DNA of 64,000 nucleotides from Symsagittifera roscoffensis (lineage: Eukaryota > Xenacoelomorpha > Acoela > Convolutidae): NCBI RefSeq assembly GCF_963678635.1, contig NC_087068.1:46827785-46891784 (forward strand). Reading direction: 5' to 3'. Positions 11,774 to 22,127 of this stretch are shown here, in pieces. The notes below the pieces were generated by a model. The model saw only the letters and a program-made list of their open reading frames with translations. It was not told where the DNA came from and searched no databases. How positions within the stretch are numbered: position 1 is the stretch's first letter; every line of letters begins with the position of its first letter. A program made the translations under genes and the position numbers.

Positions 11774-14700
11774 CGAAACTCCAGATGATGATGAAATCTT
11801 TCCTTTTATAGTAGATGCAGATACTGATAGAGGACAACACATATTTTGTCAAAATTTACTCGTAAATTTATTTGAACCCGGAATCAGTCCATGTAAAACA
11901 GAGTTCCCCGATGTAAAAATCAAAAGACAAATCATAGATCACTATCTAAAAGATATATGCAACATAACACAACAATATGGAATCTACTCTATAGAATTCA
12001 CTTCCCCAAACCATAATAATAGAACATACACTATTCAAACAGACGACCTTGATTTAGAATTTTCAAAAGTTTTTTCAGAATATATAAAAAGCATACAATA
12101 CCATAACTCACAAAGAGCAAACTCCATTTTCACCAATGAAGTTTTCGCACTAATATATAGTTATATTTCGATATTAGAAAATGAACTCCCACTAACAAAT
12201 GTCTCACCGACAGAAACATCTAAACATTTAAGAATACGACATGAAATCACACTACTCTCTAGTTATTTAAACATCATTAAAGAAAATTTCACGAAAGACG
12301 ACGTTTCACAACATACCAAACACGATTTACAAAAAATTTTAGCATGGTTCATAATAGATTATTTTACACACAATATTGATTTAATTGCACAAGCAAGAAA
12401 AAATTTTAGACCCCAAAACTCGAACGATGATACAGCTATCACAGAACAATCAGATTATGTTTGGGACCCCGAATGGTCTCATCCCGTATTTATAAACTTT
12501 CCACAATCAATCTCAAGTCAAGCAATAGGTACAATATCTTACATAAGAGATTATGTAAGAGTAATACCATTAACAATTGATGCAACACCATTAAACTATA
12601 ACACATTTTTACCCGATACACAAAATAATAGTTTAAACTCTACAGTTATACACAATGAAAATCTCAATGGAACTAGGAATCTTACTCAACAAGATATCCA
12701 GACACCATCACACTTCATAAATGAAGAAATTGTACACACAACAACTACACAACAAAGTATTTCACCAATACGCCCAAATTTAACAACACCAAGAAATACA
12801 AATCCTTCACAAACACAGGTAACCTTACAATCAACCGTTAAACCTTCGGTTGCCCCTAAATATTCACATATGGATTACCAAACATACAAACCCATGACAA
12901 TACCATCAAAAACACGCAAAACATTCACTAGAAACAACTTTGCAGACCATAATTATAATTATACACATCCATCAAAAACAAATTATAAACCACAAAGAAA
13001 TTTTAATCAATATACAAAACCTCGAAACTGGGATAACCCAACGGCTCAATATAATTCCACAAATTTTCAACCAAATCCTCCACAGGATCGCAGTGAAAAT
13101 TACCCATTTTTTCAACAAAATAAAAATAAAAAACAAACATCTTATCAAATGGATTATTTATCCTCAGATGAAGATTTCTTACAACCAGATATATTTGCAC
13201 CAAATACTCAAGAATATCGTAGACAAGGAATACAGAAAACACGTACAAACCATAGAAATTTTTCTCCACAATCAATAGATGCACAATATCAACAACCAAT
13301 TCAACAACAAAATCCAATTAATATACAATCTTTTCAACCAATTCAACAACAAAATCCAATGACTACACACTCGTATCAACCATCACAAATGCAAAATGAA
13401 ATACCACTCCCGTATTATCTTCAACAACATGAAATAACAAGAAACCAACTTTCAAATTTTTCTCAAATGCCAAATGCAGCTGAATCATTACAAATGACAA
13501 TGAATCCATACCTTATGGGTGGATCATCAATAACATCAAATAAACCCTTAATGGTTTTCACAGGAACAGACCCTGAATACTCTGTAGAAGATTACTTAAA
13601 TGCAGTAACAGCAAATTTAATTTTAAATATTGGACCTGAACCAATTAACACGCCACTACATCAAAACTGGATACATCGACGCACAGCGTTGATACAAACA
13701 ACCTTAGATGGCGCAGCCCAAAAATGGTTTTCAGTACTACCTCAAGAAATAAAATCAAACTGGAAAAGATTTACACAAGAATTTTCAAAAATGTTTGACT
13801 CCGAAAGAAACAAACAACAACAAAGAGTTTTATGTAATGAAATTCGCAGATTACCAAACGAAACCATCAAGCAAATAGCAGTAAGAATCGAAACACTAGT
13901 TCGAAAAGCATATTCACTAAATACACATGACTATAAAAACACTAAGATGACAGAAATCTTAATGATGACCTTAACACCACAATTAAGGAAAATAGCAATA
14001 AAAAAGAGAGCATCACATCCTTCTTCAATTCGAGAACCCGATTTAGATTTTAGAAAACTAGTAGACAAACTAGAACAAGCAGAAATCACAAGGAAATTAG
14101 AAGAAACGGAAAATCTGAAATTACAATACGTTAACAAAATTGAAACGACTTCCACTAATATTAATAATATACAGGAATCAGAAACAGATCTCGTTGAAAA
14201 AATCACTGAAATACTCAATATTTACGAAAAGAACCCGAACTTTAAAGGCAAACCATCTTTCAAAAAATGGTGTAATTATTGCCGACGATACGGACATAGT
14301 ATTTCCGAATGTAGACAAAAACAGCAAGATAGTCAAAATAAACCTCAAAAATACAAAGAACCAAATAAATCATTCTATCAATACATGAAAAAAGATCAAA
14401 ATCTACCAAACAAAAATGTATACAGCAACAACAGTTCAGGAAAACCACTCCCGAACAATACAAGCTATACAAGAAATCAATCTCCATATAACTCAAGTTA
14501 TAGAGGAAGATCACCAGAACGAAGAAACACGTATAATTCATCACAAAATCACTACAATAGACCGAATAGTCGAAATAACTACTCCAGATCAAATTCAAAT
14601 ACACAACGATTTGTTTCTAGATCTAATTCTCAATCAAGAAATAACTATTATCCAAACAACCAATCACGAAATTCATCATACAATAGGAATAGAAACTACT

Positions 14701-17700
14701 CCTATAATAGAAATAGAAGTTATTCAAACAACCGAAACCAGAATTACCCGAACAATCGATCAAGGAATAACTCATATAATAGATCGAACTATAACAGACC
14801 AAACAATAATTACCAAAACAGATCGCGAAATAATTCACAAAATCGACACCCAAGTTATAATAATCGTTATAGAAATTATTCCCAATCACCACACCGGAAT
14901 AATAATCACTATAATAACTCTAATAATCGTCATAGAAGCAGTACACCTAAACATCAAAGACAAATCAATCAAGTACAAGCTAACCCAGAAACAACATCAG
15001 ACCCTCCAGGTATTGATGACACAGTAACTGATACGTTACAACTCAATCAAATAAACTGTACATCATCAGATTCAGAAAGTGATACTGAAAACACTCTTTC
15101 TATCAATATGATAAAAGTCGAAAATGACTATGAATCTGTCATATATGAACAACCCTTTCCATCACATATATATGAAAATCAATCAGAATTTCTTCAAAAT
15201 CATTACACTACACCCATAAATTCCACACCAACGACGCAAGAAACAAATGAGATAAACACTACAAATCAAACCAATAAAAATACCAAAACAAAATGCTTGA
15301 ATACAAACCACATTTATCAAAATATACAAAAAGAACAACCCAAAGAAAAAATTTGGACAATACCATTTCTCTTAGAAAGCCCAAGAAATAAAGAATTTCA
15401 ACCACCAGACCTTGAAATAGATTTTTTAATTGATTCAGGAGCAGAATCAAACATAATAAACATTCCCACATGGAATGAAATAAAAACTTTACATCCAAAG
15501 CTAACACCTCTTGAAACCTCCAGTAAACTAGCAACAGCACAAGGATCAACATTGATAAACTACGGAAAAATCCAATTATTTCTCCTCCCTACCAGAACAA
15601 TGGAGCAAAGCAAAATTCTAAACAAGCCATTTAAACAAATATTCCATATCACTGATATTAAATATAATATCATTGGAATACCATTTATTTCGAAGTATAT
15701 ACCGACAATTAACATACTAAATAGTAAAATATTAATCAAAGATAAATATACAAAAACAAAAGACACATCCTTAACATTTTTTCAAAGATTGAATAAACAA
15801 CCACCATTCTTTTCAAAATTTTATCCGATATTTAACCAACAAAGAAAACACCTGAAACCACTATCAGGAAACATCTATAATTTTTCAATCAAACAAGTTC
15901 ACCAATATGATAAAGCACAAAACAAACAAAAATTTTATATGTCAGATTTTGAATTCAAACCGATTCATAAATTTTTCAAAATCACAATCTCTTCAATAAA
16001 ATATTTGAAAAATTCGAATTCAGATATCATCTCCTTACATGTCTATAACAACACACCTTACCAAGTAACATTACCATTAGGACTTTTAGGATATTGTGAA
16101 ACCAACGCAACAATATCACCAATACACGAAAAAGCCTATCGCGTAAATAATATACTCCAATTACTAGATATTTGCCAATCTACAATTCTTAATGAAGAAT
16201 TATCTATAAATAATATAATAAGTAACGAAAACAGAAATACGGATTATTTCACAAAAACTCCATATTTCAAACCTACATTCAACATCAGTAACTACACAGA
16301 GGACCAACAGAAATTTTTAACAATGTTTAATTTCCAACATTCACAAATAACACAAGACGAATTTGAAAAGTTAGCCAAACAGCTAATTCAATATTCATCA
16401 GTCTATGCAACATCAAAATTCGATGTTGGCAAAACCAGTTCATCACTACATCTCCCATTAAAACCAGACGCAGTTTTCAAAAAACAAAGAGCAAGTAAAG
16501 TACCAATTCACTTACATGATAAAGTAAACAGATTACTCGATATTTTAGAGCAATACAACATTATATCACCGGTTAATAAAGAAGAACAACCAAAAGGCAA
16601 CACATTCATCAACCCCGTTATCATTCTAGCTAAAGGAGAATCGTTAAAAATCGTTCTCGATGCTAGATACCTCAATTCACTCATAGATGAATCAAAATGT
16701 AATTGGCCCATTGAACCAATACAAGTTATTTTAACAAAAATAAACGGCAAATACTTCACAACCGCCGACATGAATAGTGCATACAATCAAATGCCACTAG
16801 ATGAACAATCACGACATTTAACGCAATTTGTTATCGGAAACCAACAATATGAATTCAACCGCTTATTCTATGGAATATCCATAGGACCAGCAGCATTTTC
16901 AGCCTTTATGAGCAAAATTTTTAGACCACTAATACTCAAGAAAAACGCAATCACCTATTTAGACGATGTTTTTATGCAATCACAAACAAAAGATGAAATG
17001 TTCAAAGTTTTAGAACAATATCATCAGATACTTCAGAACGAAAATCTGAAGGCCGCCCCCGATAAATCACACTTCTTTTTAACAAGAGTTAAATTCTTAG
17101 GACATAACATAGAAAGAAAAACAATCACTCCACTGAAATCACGCATTGACGCTATTCAAAAACTTCAACCACCAACAAATAAAAAGAAAATCCAAGAATT
17201 CCTTGGAATGTTAAACTTTTTAAGTAAATATGTTTATAAAATGCAATTATACCTACGACCATTTTATAACATCCTTAGACAACAAAACAACTCTGAATGG
17301 AATACAGAACATCAAACACGATTCGAAGAAATAAAGAAACTTTTAACTGAACAAATTTCAAACACAATTCCAGACCCTGATCAACCATTTTATGCAATGT
17401 GCGATGCTTCGAACTTTGGCATCGGCGCAGCATTATTACAATCACATAATGGTACAAATAAAATGAACCTCATATCAGCAAATTCTCGATTATTCACTCA
17501 AGCAGAGCTACGACTCTCAACTCTAATGAGAGAATGTACAGCCATAATATATACACTTACAGAATATGAATTTCTGATACTTGGATCAAAACATCCCACA
17601 GTTTTATTCACAGACCACAAACCAATCATCTTTCTTTTTACACAGAAATCTAACCCAAACCACCGAGTTTACAGATTTCAACTAATTCTAATGAAATTTC

Positions 17701-18254
17701 CAAACTTACATATAGTTTGGACTGCAGGAAAAAATCTTGCATTACCAGACACCTTAAGTCGAAATACACCACCTGAATTACTTACACGAAAAACAACAGT
17801 TGAAATACCCAAAAATATAAAATTCTACCTTGCAGAAAACGAAACATCACCTCGATTAGAATGCAAATATGCAGTAAAAACTGATATTGAACAATCACAA
17901 ATAAATAATTTACAACATTTCCCACTTTATTTAGATTGTCAAAATAATCATTATGAAGTTGACCTACTTGGAACATCAACTTTTAAACCAATTCCATATT
18001 CTCAATGGATACAAAATAACACCCAACAAAAACGAACAAAACAACACCTACCTAAAAAAGACCATTTTCCACTAATTGAAAAAGAAGATTTAACTGATAA
18101 AATAAATTTATCAGGACCACAAACAAATGATTCAAAATACACAATAAATCAAGTTTTTGACCTTCACGACCCACTTGATACAATACCCTTATCTAAATTA
18201 GAAATCGAAAACATTTTTCTCCCCCAACAGAAACAATTACAATTTCAACACTGA
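11748..18254 (+). CDS. gag-pol: Gag-protease-reverse transcriptase-RNase H polyprotein
   Basis: A single 2168-codon frame. Residues 1-370 are an N-terminal region I do not recognise. About 370-590 is Gln/Asn/Pro-rich linker. About 595-770 resembles the Ty3-type capsid (retrotransposon gag) domain. A CCHC zinc knuckle, CNYCRRYGHSISEC, lies near 841, followed by about 200 residues of Ser/Arg/Asn/Tyr-rich repeats that probably bind RNA. The aspartic protease active site is IDSGAES near 1226. Reverse transcriptase covers roughly 1580-1800 with the catalytic YLDD near 1736. RNase H follows, with CDAS near 1883 and TDHKP near 1955. Gag and pol share one frame, unlike the usual gag/pol frameshift, so the gag:pol ratio must be set another way, if at all. 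The frame ends at TGA 18252-18254 before integrase, which lies in the -1 frame. Start chosen: ATG 11748, overlapping the upstream ORF. Confidence 0.95.
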   Translation: MSSTHTPGDETPDDDEIFPFIVDADTDRGQHIFCQNLLVNLFEPGISPCKTEFPDVKIKRQIIDHYLKDICNITQQYGIYSIEFTSPNHNNRTYTIQTDDLDLEFSKVFSEYIKSIQYHNSQRANSIFTNEVFALIYSYISILENELPLTNVSPTETSKHLRIRHEITLLSSYLNIIKENFTKDDVSQHTKHDLQKILAWFIIDYFTHNIDLIAQARKNFRPQNSNDDTAITEQSDYVWDPEWSHPVFINFPQSISSQAIGTISYIRDYVRVIPLTIDATPLNYNTFLPDTQNNSLNSTVIHNENLNGTRNLTQQDIQTPSHFINEEIVHTTTTQQSISPIRPNLTTPRNTNPSQTQVTLQSTVKPSVAPKYSHMDYQTYKPMTIPSKTRKTFTRNNFADHNYNYTHPSKTNYKPQRNFNQYTKPRNWDNPTAQYNSTNFQPNPPQDRSENYPFFQQNKNKKQTSYQMDYLSSDEDFLQPDIFAPNTQEYRRQGIQKTRTNHRNFSPQSIDAQYQQPIQQQNPINIQSFQPIQQQNPMTTHSYQPSQMQNEIPLPYYLQQHEITRNQLSNFSQMPNAAESLQMTMNPYLMGGSSITSNKPLMVFTGTDPEYSVEDYLNAVTANLILNIGPEPINTPLHQNWIHRRTALIQTTLDGAAQKWFSVLPQEIKSNWKRFTQEFSKMFDSERNKQQQRVLCNEIRRLPNETIKQIAVRIETLVRKAYSLNTHDYKNTKMTEILMMTLTPQLRKIAIKKRASHPSSIREPDLDFRKLVDKLEQAEITRKLEETENLKLQYVNKIETTSTNINNIQESETDLVEKITEILNIYEKNPNFKGKPSFKKWCNYCRRYGHSISECRQKQQDSQNKPQKYKEPNKSFYQYMKKDQNLPNKNVYSNNSSGKPLPNNTSYTRNQSPYNSSYRGRSPERRNTYNSSQNHYNRPNSRNNYSRSNSNTQRFVSRSNSQSRNNYYPNNQSRNSSYNRNRNYSYNRNRSYSNNRNQNYPNNRSRNNSYNRSNYNRPNNNYQNRSRNNSQNRHPSYNNRYRNYSQSPHRNNNHYNNSNNRHRSSTPKHQRQINQVQANPETTSDPPGIDDTVTDTLQLNQINCTSSDSESDTENTLSINMIKVENDYESVIYEQPFPSHIYENQSEFLQNHYTTPINSTPTTQETNEINTTNQTNKNTKTKCLNTNHIYQNIQKEQPKEKIWTIPFLLESPRNKEFQPPDLEIDFLIDSGAESNIINIPTWNEIKTLHPKLTPLETSSKLATAQGSTLINYGKIQLFLLPTRTMEQSKILNKPFKQIFHITDIKYNIIGIPFISKYIPTINILNSKILIKDKYTKTKDTSLTFFQRLNKQPPFFSKFYPIFNQQRKHLKPLSGNIYNFSIKQVHQYDKAQNKQKFYMSDFEFKPIHKFFKITISSIKYLKNSNSDIISLHVYNNTPYQVTLPLGLLGYCETNATISPIHEKAYRVNNILQLLDICQSTILNEELSINNIISNENRNTDYFTKTPYFKPTFNISNYTEDQQKFLTMFNFQHSQITQDEFEKLAKQLIQYSSVYATSKFDVGKTSSSLHLPLKPDAVFKKQRASKVPIHLHDKVNRLLDILEQYNIISPVNKEEQPKGNTFINPVIILAKGESLKIVLDARYLNSLIDESKCNWPIEPIQVILTKINGKYFTTADMNSAYNQMPLDEQSRHLTQFVIGNQQYEFNRLFYGISIGPAAFSAFMSKIFRPLILKKNAITYLDDVFMQSQTKDEMFKVLEQYHQILQNENLKAAPDKSHFFLTRVKFLGHNIERKTITPLKSRIDAIQKLQPPTNKKKIQEFLGMLNFLSKYVYKMQLYLRPFYNILRQQNNSEWNTEHQTRFEEIKKLLTEQISNTIPDPDQPFYAMCDASNFGIGAALLQSHNGTNKMNLISANSRLFTQAELRLSTLMRECTAIIYTLTEYEFLILGSKHPTVLFTDHKPIIFLFTQKSNPNHRVYRFQLILMKFPNLHIVWTAGKNLALPDTLSRNTPPELLTRKTTVEIPKNIKFYLAENETSPRLECKYAVKTDIEQSQINNLQHFPLYLDCQNNHYEVDLLGTSTFKPIPYSQWIQNNTQQKRTKQHLPKKDHFPLIEKEDLTDKINLSGPQTNDSKYTINQVFDLHDPLDTIPLSKLEIENIFLPQQKQLQFQH

Positions 18255-19969
18255 AACAATATCAAAACCTTGACCCAGTAATTCGACAACTAAAATCATG
18301 GCACAAATATAAAACAAAACCTATCAAAGCAGATTCAACCATTCTAGGAAACAAAACACTCCTCCGATACTTTCGCAAGTTTAACAATACAACAATTAAC
18401 GAAAATACAGACCTTTTAGAGTACAACCTTAATGAATCTACAGTTCCCTGTCTCCCTATAAGTATGATTCTTATAGCTTTTAATATTTCACATACACAAA
18501 ACATTAAAGGACACTCTGGATCAGAGAAAACATATTCAAATTTTATACAAAATTTTTACTTCCCAAATGCACCAATTTGGATAAAAGTACTATGCAATGA
18601 TTGTATAGTATGTCAATTAAATAAACCTTACCCAAATCAAAAACAAATAGCACAAAAACAAGATTTTAAAGGACAAAGTTTATACTTTAATCATCGTATC
18701 TCATTTGATACTAAAGGACCAATTTCACCCTCATCAGAAGGAAACTCCTACATTATGGTAATTGTTGACGCATTTACACATTATGTAGCACTTAACCCAG
18801 TACCACATTGTAACGCTTATTACGCATACACAACACTTTATGAACACTGGATAGCAAAATTTGGACTACCAGAAATTTTAGTCACAGACAATGGTACAGA
18901 ATTCATAAATAATGAAATAATAACACTATGTCATTTATACAACATTAAACACAAACCACGTACATCTCATGCACCTTGGACAAACGGCTTAGTCGAAGGT
19001 ATGAACCGTTCACTACAAGAATATCTTAGATGTATCATCAACGGAAATGATACCAAATATACCGAATGGTCAGCAGATGTAAAATTATTTCCATTAGCAT
19101 ATAATTCACAAATCACGACAACTTTAGGAATGTCACCATACGAAATGGTTTTCAACCAAAAGCCACGCAAACCAATAATGTTTACAGCAAATTCCCATAA
19201 AAACGCACAAGGTTATTGTCAACCAAATAAAGACTCAATTTGTTATAACCTACCATTACATACACACGATGAAGATCATTTTCATCACCCACAAATTCTT
19301 AAATTAGCCTCCGGTACACACACCGAATGGATTTTAAATAGAGATAAGAAACACAATGAAATTTACCAAAAAATAACGAAAAAGTTATTACAAAGACAAA
19401 ACATAAATGAACAAATCAATTCACGTTTTACACCAGCTTCCGATTTAAAAATTGGAACATTTGTTTTAATACCTAATTTTAATACTCAAAAAGGAATTTC
19501 TAAAAAATTACAACCCCTCCGAAAAGGACCCTATCAAATAATTGCAAAACCCACAGATGTCACATATAAAATTATCGACTCAAACAAAAAAGAAATCGTT
19601 CAGCATCGAAACAACCTATTACCTTATTACCCAAAAGAATACGCACTCCGCGAATTAACCCAATTATATTCTTTCACAGGATTAAAAATTATTCAAAACG
19701 AACCACATCTGAAAAACACAGAACAAAATGATAACCCCACCGAAAATCAAAACACAAAACCAATCGCTACCAAAAACAATACACAAAACCATAAAGAATC
19801 TCCAAAACAAAGAAAAAATAGAAAAATGACAGAACAAATAATACCCCAAGAAGAAATAGACAAATCAGAACATAGAAAGACAACAAGACTCCGAAATCAA
19901 CCACGTAAAAACTACAAAATGTTCATCCCCCAATCTAAAATATTAAAGAAAGTAGAATTTAAAAAGTAA
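18197..19969 (+). CDS. Integrase, in the -1 frame after RNase H
   Basis: This frame is open from 18197, overlapping the end of the RT/RNase H frame by 58 bases. Its first ATG is at 18464, which would cut into the zinc-binding region. An H...GH...C..C zinc-binding pattern (GHSG, then CNDCIVCQLNK) lies at 18490-18630. The core catalytic triad is visible as Asp in FDTKG, Asp in TDNGTEF and Glu in LVEGMN. A C-terminal SH3-like part with a GPYQII motif follows, then a basic tail of about 110 residues. The expected pre-integrase text begins upstream of the ATG, so translation probably enters from the RT frame rather than starting at 18464. The only slip-prone run I see in the overlap is C5 at 18221-18225; there is no standard X XXY YYZ heptamer. 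It could instead be a one-base indel or assembly error. Confidence 0.9.
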   Translation: MRNRKHFSPPTETITISTLKQYQNLDPVIRQLKSWHKYKTKPIKADSTILGNKTLLRYFRKFNNTTINENTDLLEYNLNESTVPCLPISMILIAFNISHTQNIKGHSGSEKTYSNFIQNFYFPNAPIWIKVLCNDCIVCQLNKPYPNQKQIAQKQDFKGQSLYFNHRISFDTKGPISPSSEGNSYIMVIVDAFTHYVALNPVPHCNAYYAYTTLYEHWIAKFGLPEILVTDNGTEFINNEIITLCHLYNIKHKPRTSHAPWTNGLVEGMNRSLQEYLRCIINGNDTKYTEWSADVKLFPLAYNSQITTTLGMSPYEMVFNQKPRKPIMFTANSHKNAQGYCQPNKDSICYNLPLHTHDEDHFHHPQILKLASGTHTEWILNRDKKHNEIYQKITKKLLQRQNINEQINSRFTPASDLKIGTFVLIPNFNTQKGISKKLQPLRKGPYQIIAKPTDVTYKIIDSNKKEIVQHRNNLLPYYPKEYALRELTQLYSFTGLKIIQNEPHLKNTEQNDNPTENQNTKPIATKNNTQNHKESPKQRKNRKMTEQIIPQEEIDKSEHRKTTRLRNQPRKNYKMFIPQSKILKKVEFKK

Positions 19970-20569
19970 TTTTAAAATTTTATACTTCACAATCTTGAAA
20001 CCTCCGTAACATTTTTCATTTCCATTTTTCAAAATAACATGCTCACAAGTACGCAATAATTCTAGTTCAAAATAGACCAATAGGATTCATCCAATCCGCC
20101 ACTTTCTCTAACTCAAACTAAGATCAATTAGAAGAATAATCTAGAACTCCAGGCACATCTCTAACTATAACTTTACAACCTCCAGGTCAAAAATAAGCAA
20201 ACCACTCCAACTTGACAGCTAAAATAAATATCACCATAATACCGTACCCCTCCCTTATCTAATAACCCAAAGATCAACAATATTTCCCCAACTCAGACCA
20301 CGAATACCCCCAAAACAAATTTGATAACTTAGCCTAAAGTCACAAAATGAAGATTTTAATTAGCCTAAAGTATAAAAATCTCACCATACCCCGGATCATT
20401 TGACAAACAAAAATAAAGAAAAAGACGACCTCCCAGTCACCATGAAAATTGCCCCCAACAATTTTTTACGAAACTCAACCCACTTGTCAAAAAACTAATA
20501 AATAATTCGACCACACTAGAAAATCGCCTCAAACAGCAAAAAATATTCGACAAAGAGATCATTTCTTAA
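19970..20569 (+). other. Gap after integrase, no gene seen
   Basis: Six hundred bases with no forward frame over 60 codons. A short direct repeat, TTAGCCTAAAGT, occurs near 20328 and 20358. This is a plausible place for a subgenomic promoter or splice acceptor for the downstream frames, but I see no decisive signal. Confidence 0.45.
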
Positions 20570-20800
20570 ATGCTTTTCTCTCAAACAGTCGCTCAAATAT
20601 TTATCAATTTTAAACATATTTTTTCAATACTTCAAGTCTTTATAATATTTCTTTTTGATATCATCGAATCTTTTCTAATAATCATAATAATTTTTTGTAA
20701 CATTTTTTTAATTTTCTACACAATAATTGAACTATTCCTCCAACTTTCCAAAACCCTTGAATATATCCACAGGTACGATTTTAACAACTTGTCTAAATGA
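20570..20800 (+). CDS. 76-aa multi-span hydrophobic peptide
   Basis: A short ATG frame that is almost entirely hydrophobic, rich in Ile, Phe and Leu, with two or three possible membrane segments (about residues 17-32, 33-50 and 48-62). Its TGA overlaps the ATG of the next frame as ATGA at 20797-20800, an arrangement used for coupled stop-start translation in many compact viral genomes. I do not recognise the family. A small ion-channel-like or membrane-anchoring accessory protein is possible, but composition alone does not show this. Hydrophobic short frames also arise by chance in AT-rich DNA. The exact overlap and the intact neighbours are the main reasons to take it seriously. Confidence 0.5.
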   Translation: MLFSQTVAQIFINFKHIFSILQVFIIFLFDIIESFLIIIIIFCNIFLIFYTIIELFLQLSKTLEYIHRYDFNNLSK

Positions 20801-20985
20801 TACGAACAATTTTCAGTAGAACTGATATTTTTTTATTGTTTGTAATTTTCATAACATTTCTATCATCCCTCATTTTGACAATATGTAAATGTATAAAGAA
20901 AGCAATCATTACATTTGCCCTAGCAACAATTTTTCTAATTCTTTTTTTAGAAGAATATTATAATAAACATAAACCTTCCCACTAA
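20797..20985 (+). CDS. 62-aa two-span membrane peptide
   Basis: It starts in the ATGA overlap with the previous frame. Residues 11-31 and about 37-52 form two hydrophobic segments separated by a short basic, Cys-containing turn (CKCIKK), ending in an acidic then basic tail. The next frame downstream is in the -1 register and already open from 20973, overlapping this one by 13 bases. A -1 shift near the end would therefore add a 384-residue extension to this membrane segment. I see no standard slippery heptamer there (the codons are CCT TCC CAC TAA). Function unknown. Confidence 0.5.
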   Translation: MIRTIFSRTDIFLLFVIFITFLSSLILTICKCIKKAIITFALATIFLILFLEEYYNKHKPSH

Positions 20986-22127
20986 AGAAACAATTTAAAA
21001 ATCCATCAAAAATTGCTACCCAACAGTCACAGAATCAGTCTTCACCGACATCATCCCAAGATAATCCAACACCACCTTCAACTACTCAAAACCCTCAAAC
21101 ATCTACACGAATTTCTTTTCAAGACAATCCATACACCTTTGAAGAAAGGCACGCTCGTTTATCTGAACCACTAGAACCAGTTCAACGACAAGCATCCCTA
21201 AGTGAACCAACATATAATCTATACCCAACACTACCACAAGAACTAAGTAGAATACGAAACCTTAGTCAAAACCAAAACACAGCAGAAATAAATAGACAAA
21301 TTATACATCCTCGACGAAATAGAAATTTTCAAACTCCCCGAGTTCATTTTGATATACCTCAATCCCCAACACAAACCACTCCAGAAAACACCACTGGCAT
21401 CACACCAGAAACTCCTACACTTTTCTCACAACGAAGCACTTCAAGTCTACCTTCAGACTACTTAGGTTCAACACCAACATCTGAACAGATACGTGAAAAT
21501 CCTTTTAACCCCCCAAACCTAACATCACGACTGCCATATTGGACTACAAATTCATTCACACAAGGTGAACCAAATTTAGTCAATGACCCCATAGATATTT
21601 CTACGGATACAACAACATCCTCATCACTACCAGAAACATTATCACTACCATCAACACCATCAATAAGTCAATTTTCACCACTACCCTTTAACTTAAATTT
21701 TCCAAATAATCTCGACGCCAGATATCGAGAACAATCATCAATAAATATTCCTTTAAGATTAGATTGGAACACATTCACAGCACCTCCACCACTATTTGGA
21801 CAACATCAAGAAAGTAACCGCCTTCATAACTGGGCACTTAATAGATTACAATATCGCCAAGATATTCACAACGATATCCGTGATCACAATATTCAAATAC
21901 TCCAACAAAACAGTTTACAATTAAAGTTTGAAATCACAGTTAAGTTAAATAATATTACCCAACATCCCTACCCATTAAATCCACCTAACATAACAGCTCA
22001 ATCACTACCACCACCGTTTATAACTACTGAAGTAATATACAAATACGACAGATACACCAAAAATACAATTGGTTACATTACATTTTATAATCCATACTCA
22101 GGATTATCATACACATGTATATTCTAA
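20973..22127 (+). CDS. 384-codon open frame without any ATG
   Basis: This frame is open for 1155 bases between a TAA at 20970-20972 and a TAA at 22125-22127, and I find no in-frame ATG in it. An open frame this long in AT-rich DNA is unlikely by chance. The encoded region is Ser/Thr/Pro/Gln/Asn-rich for about the first 250 residues, with repeats such as SLPETLSLPSTPS. It becomes more ordered over the last 130, with alternating hydrophobic residues and aromatics. Translation would need a -1 shift from the 62-aa membrane frame, splicing to an upstream start, or a non-AUG start. The env ATG at 22115 lies inside its last 13 bases. A membrane-anchored, mucin-like product fused to the 62-aa segment is one reading. 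Family not recognised. Confidence 0.6.
   Translation, partial: TFPLKKQFKNPSKIATQQSQNQSSPTSSQDNPTPPSTTQNPQTSTRISFQDNPYTFEERHARLSEPLEPVQRQASLSEPTYNLYPTLPQELSRIRNLSQNQNTAEINRQIIHPRRNRNFQTPRVHFDIPQSPTQTTPENTTGITPETPTLFSQRSTSSLPSDYLGSTPTSEQIRENPFNPPNLTSRLPYWTTNSFTQGEPNLVNDPIDISTDTTTSSSLPETLSLPSTPSISQFSPLPFNLNFPNNLDARYREQSSINIPLRLDWNTFTAPPPLFGQHQESNRLHNWALNRLQYRQDIHNDIRDHNIQILQQNSLQLKFEITVKLNNITQHPYPLNPPNITAQSLPPPFITTEVIYKYDRYTKNTIGYITFYNPYSGLSYTCIF

Noticed and set aside
14416-15027. 203-codon forward frame inside the gag-pol region
   Set aside because: It overlaps the RNA-binding low-complexity part of Gag in another frame. Its Ile/Thr/His-rich text is what a shifted Asn/Ser/Arg/Tyr repeat would give.
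18464-18466. ATG 18464 as the true integrase start
   Set aside because: Integrase-like sequence continues upstream in the same frame to about 18251, and starting here would cut into the zinc-binding region.
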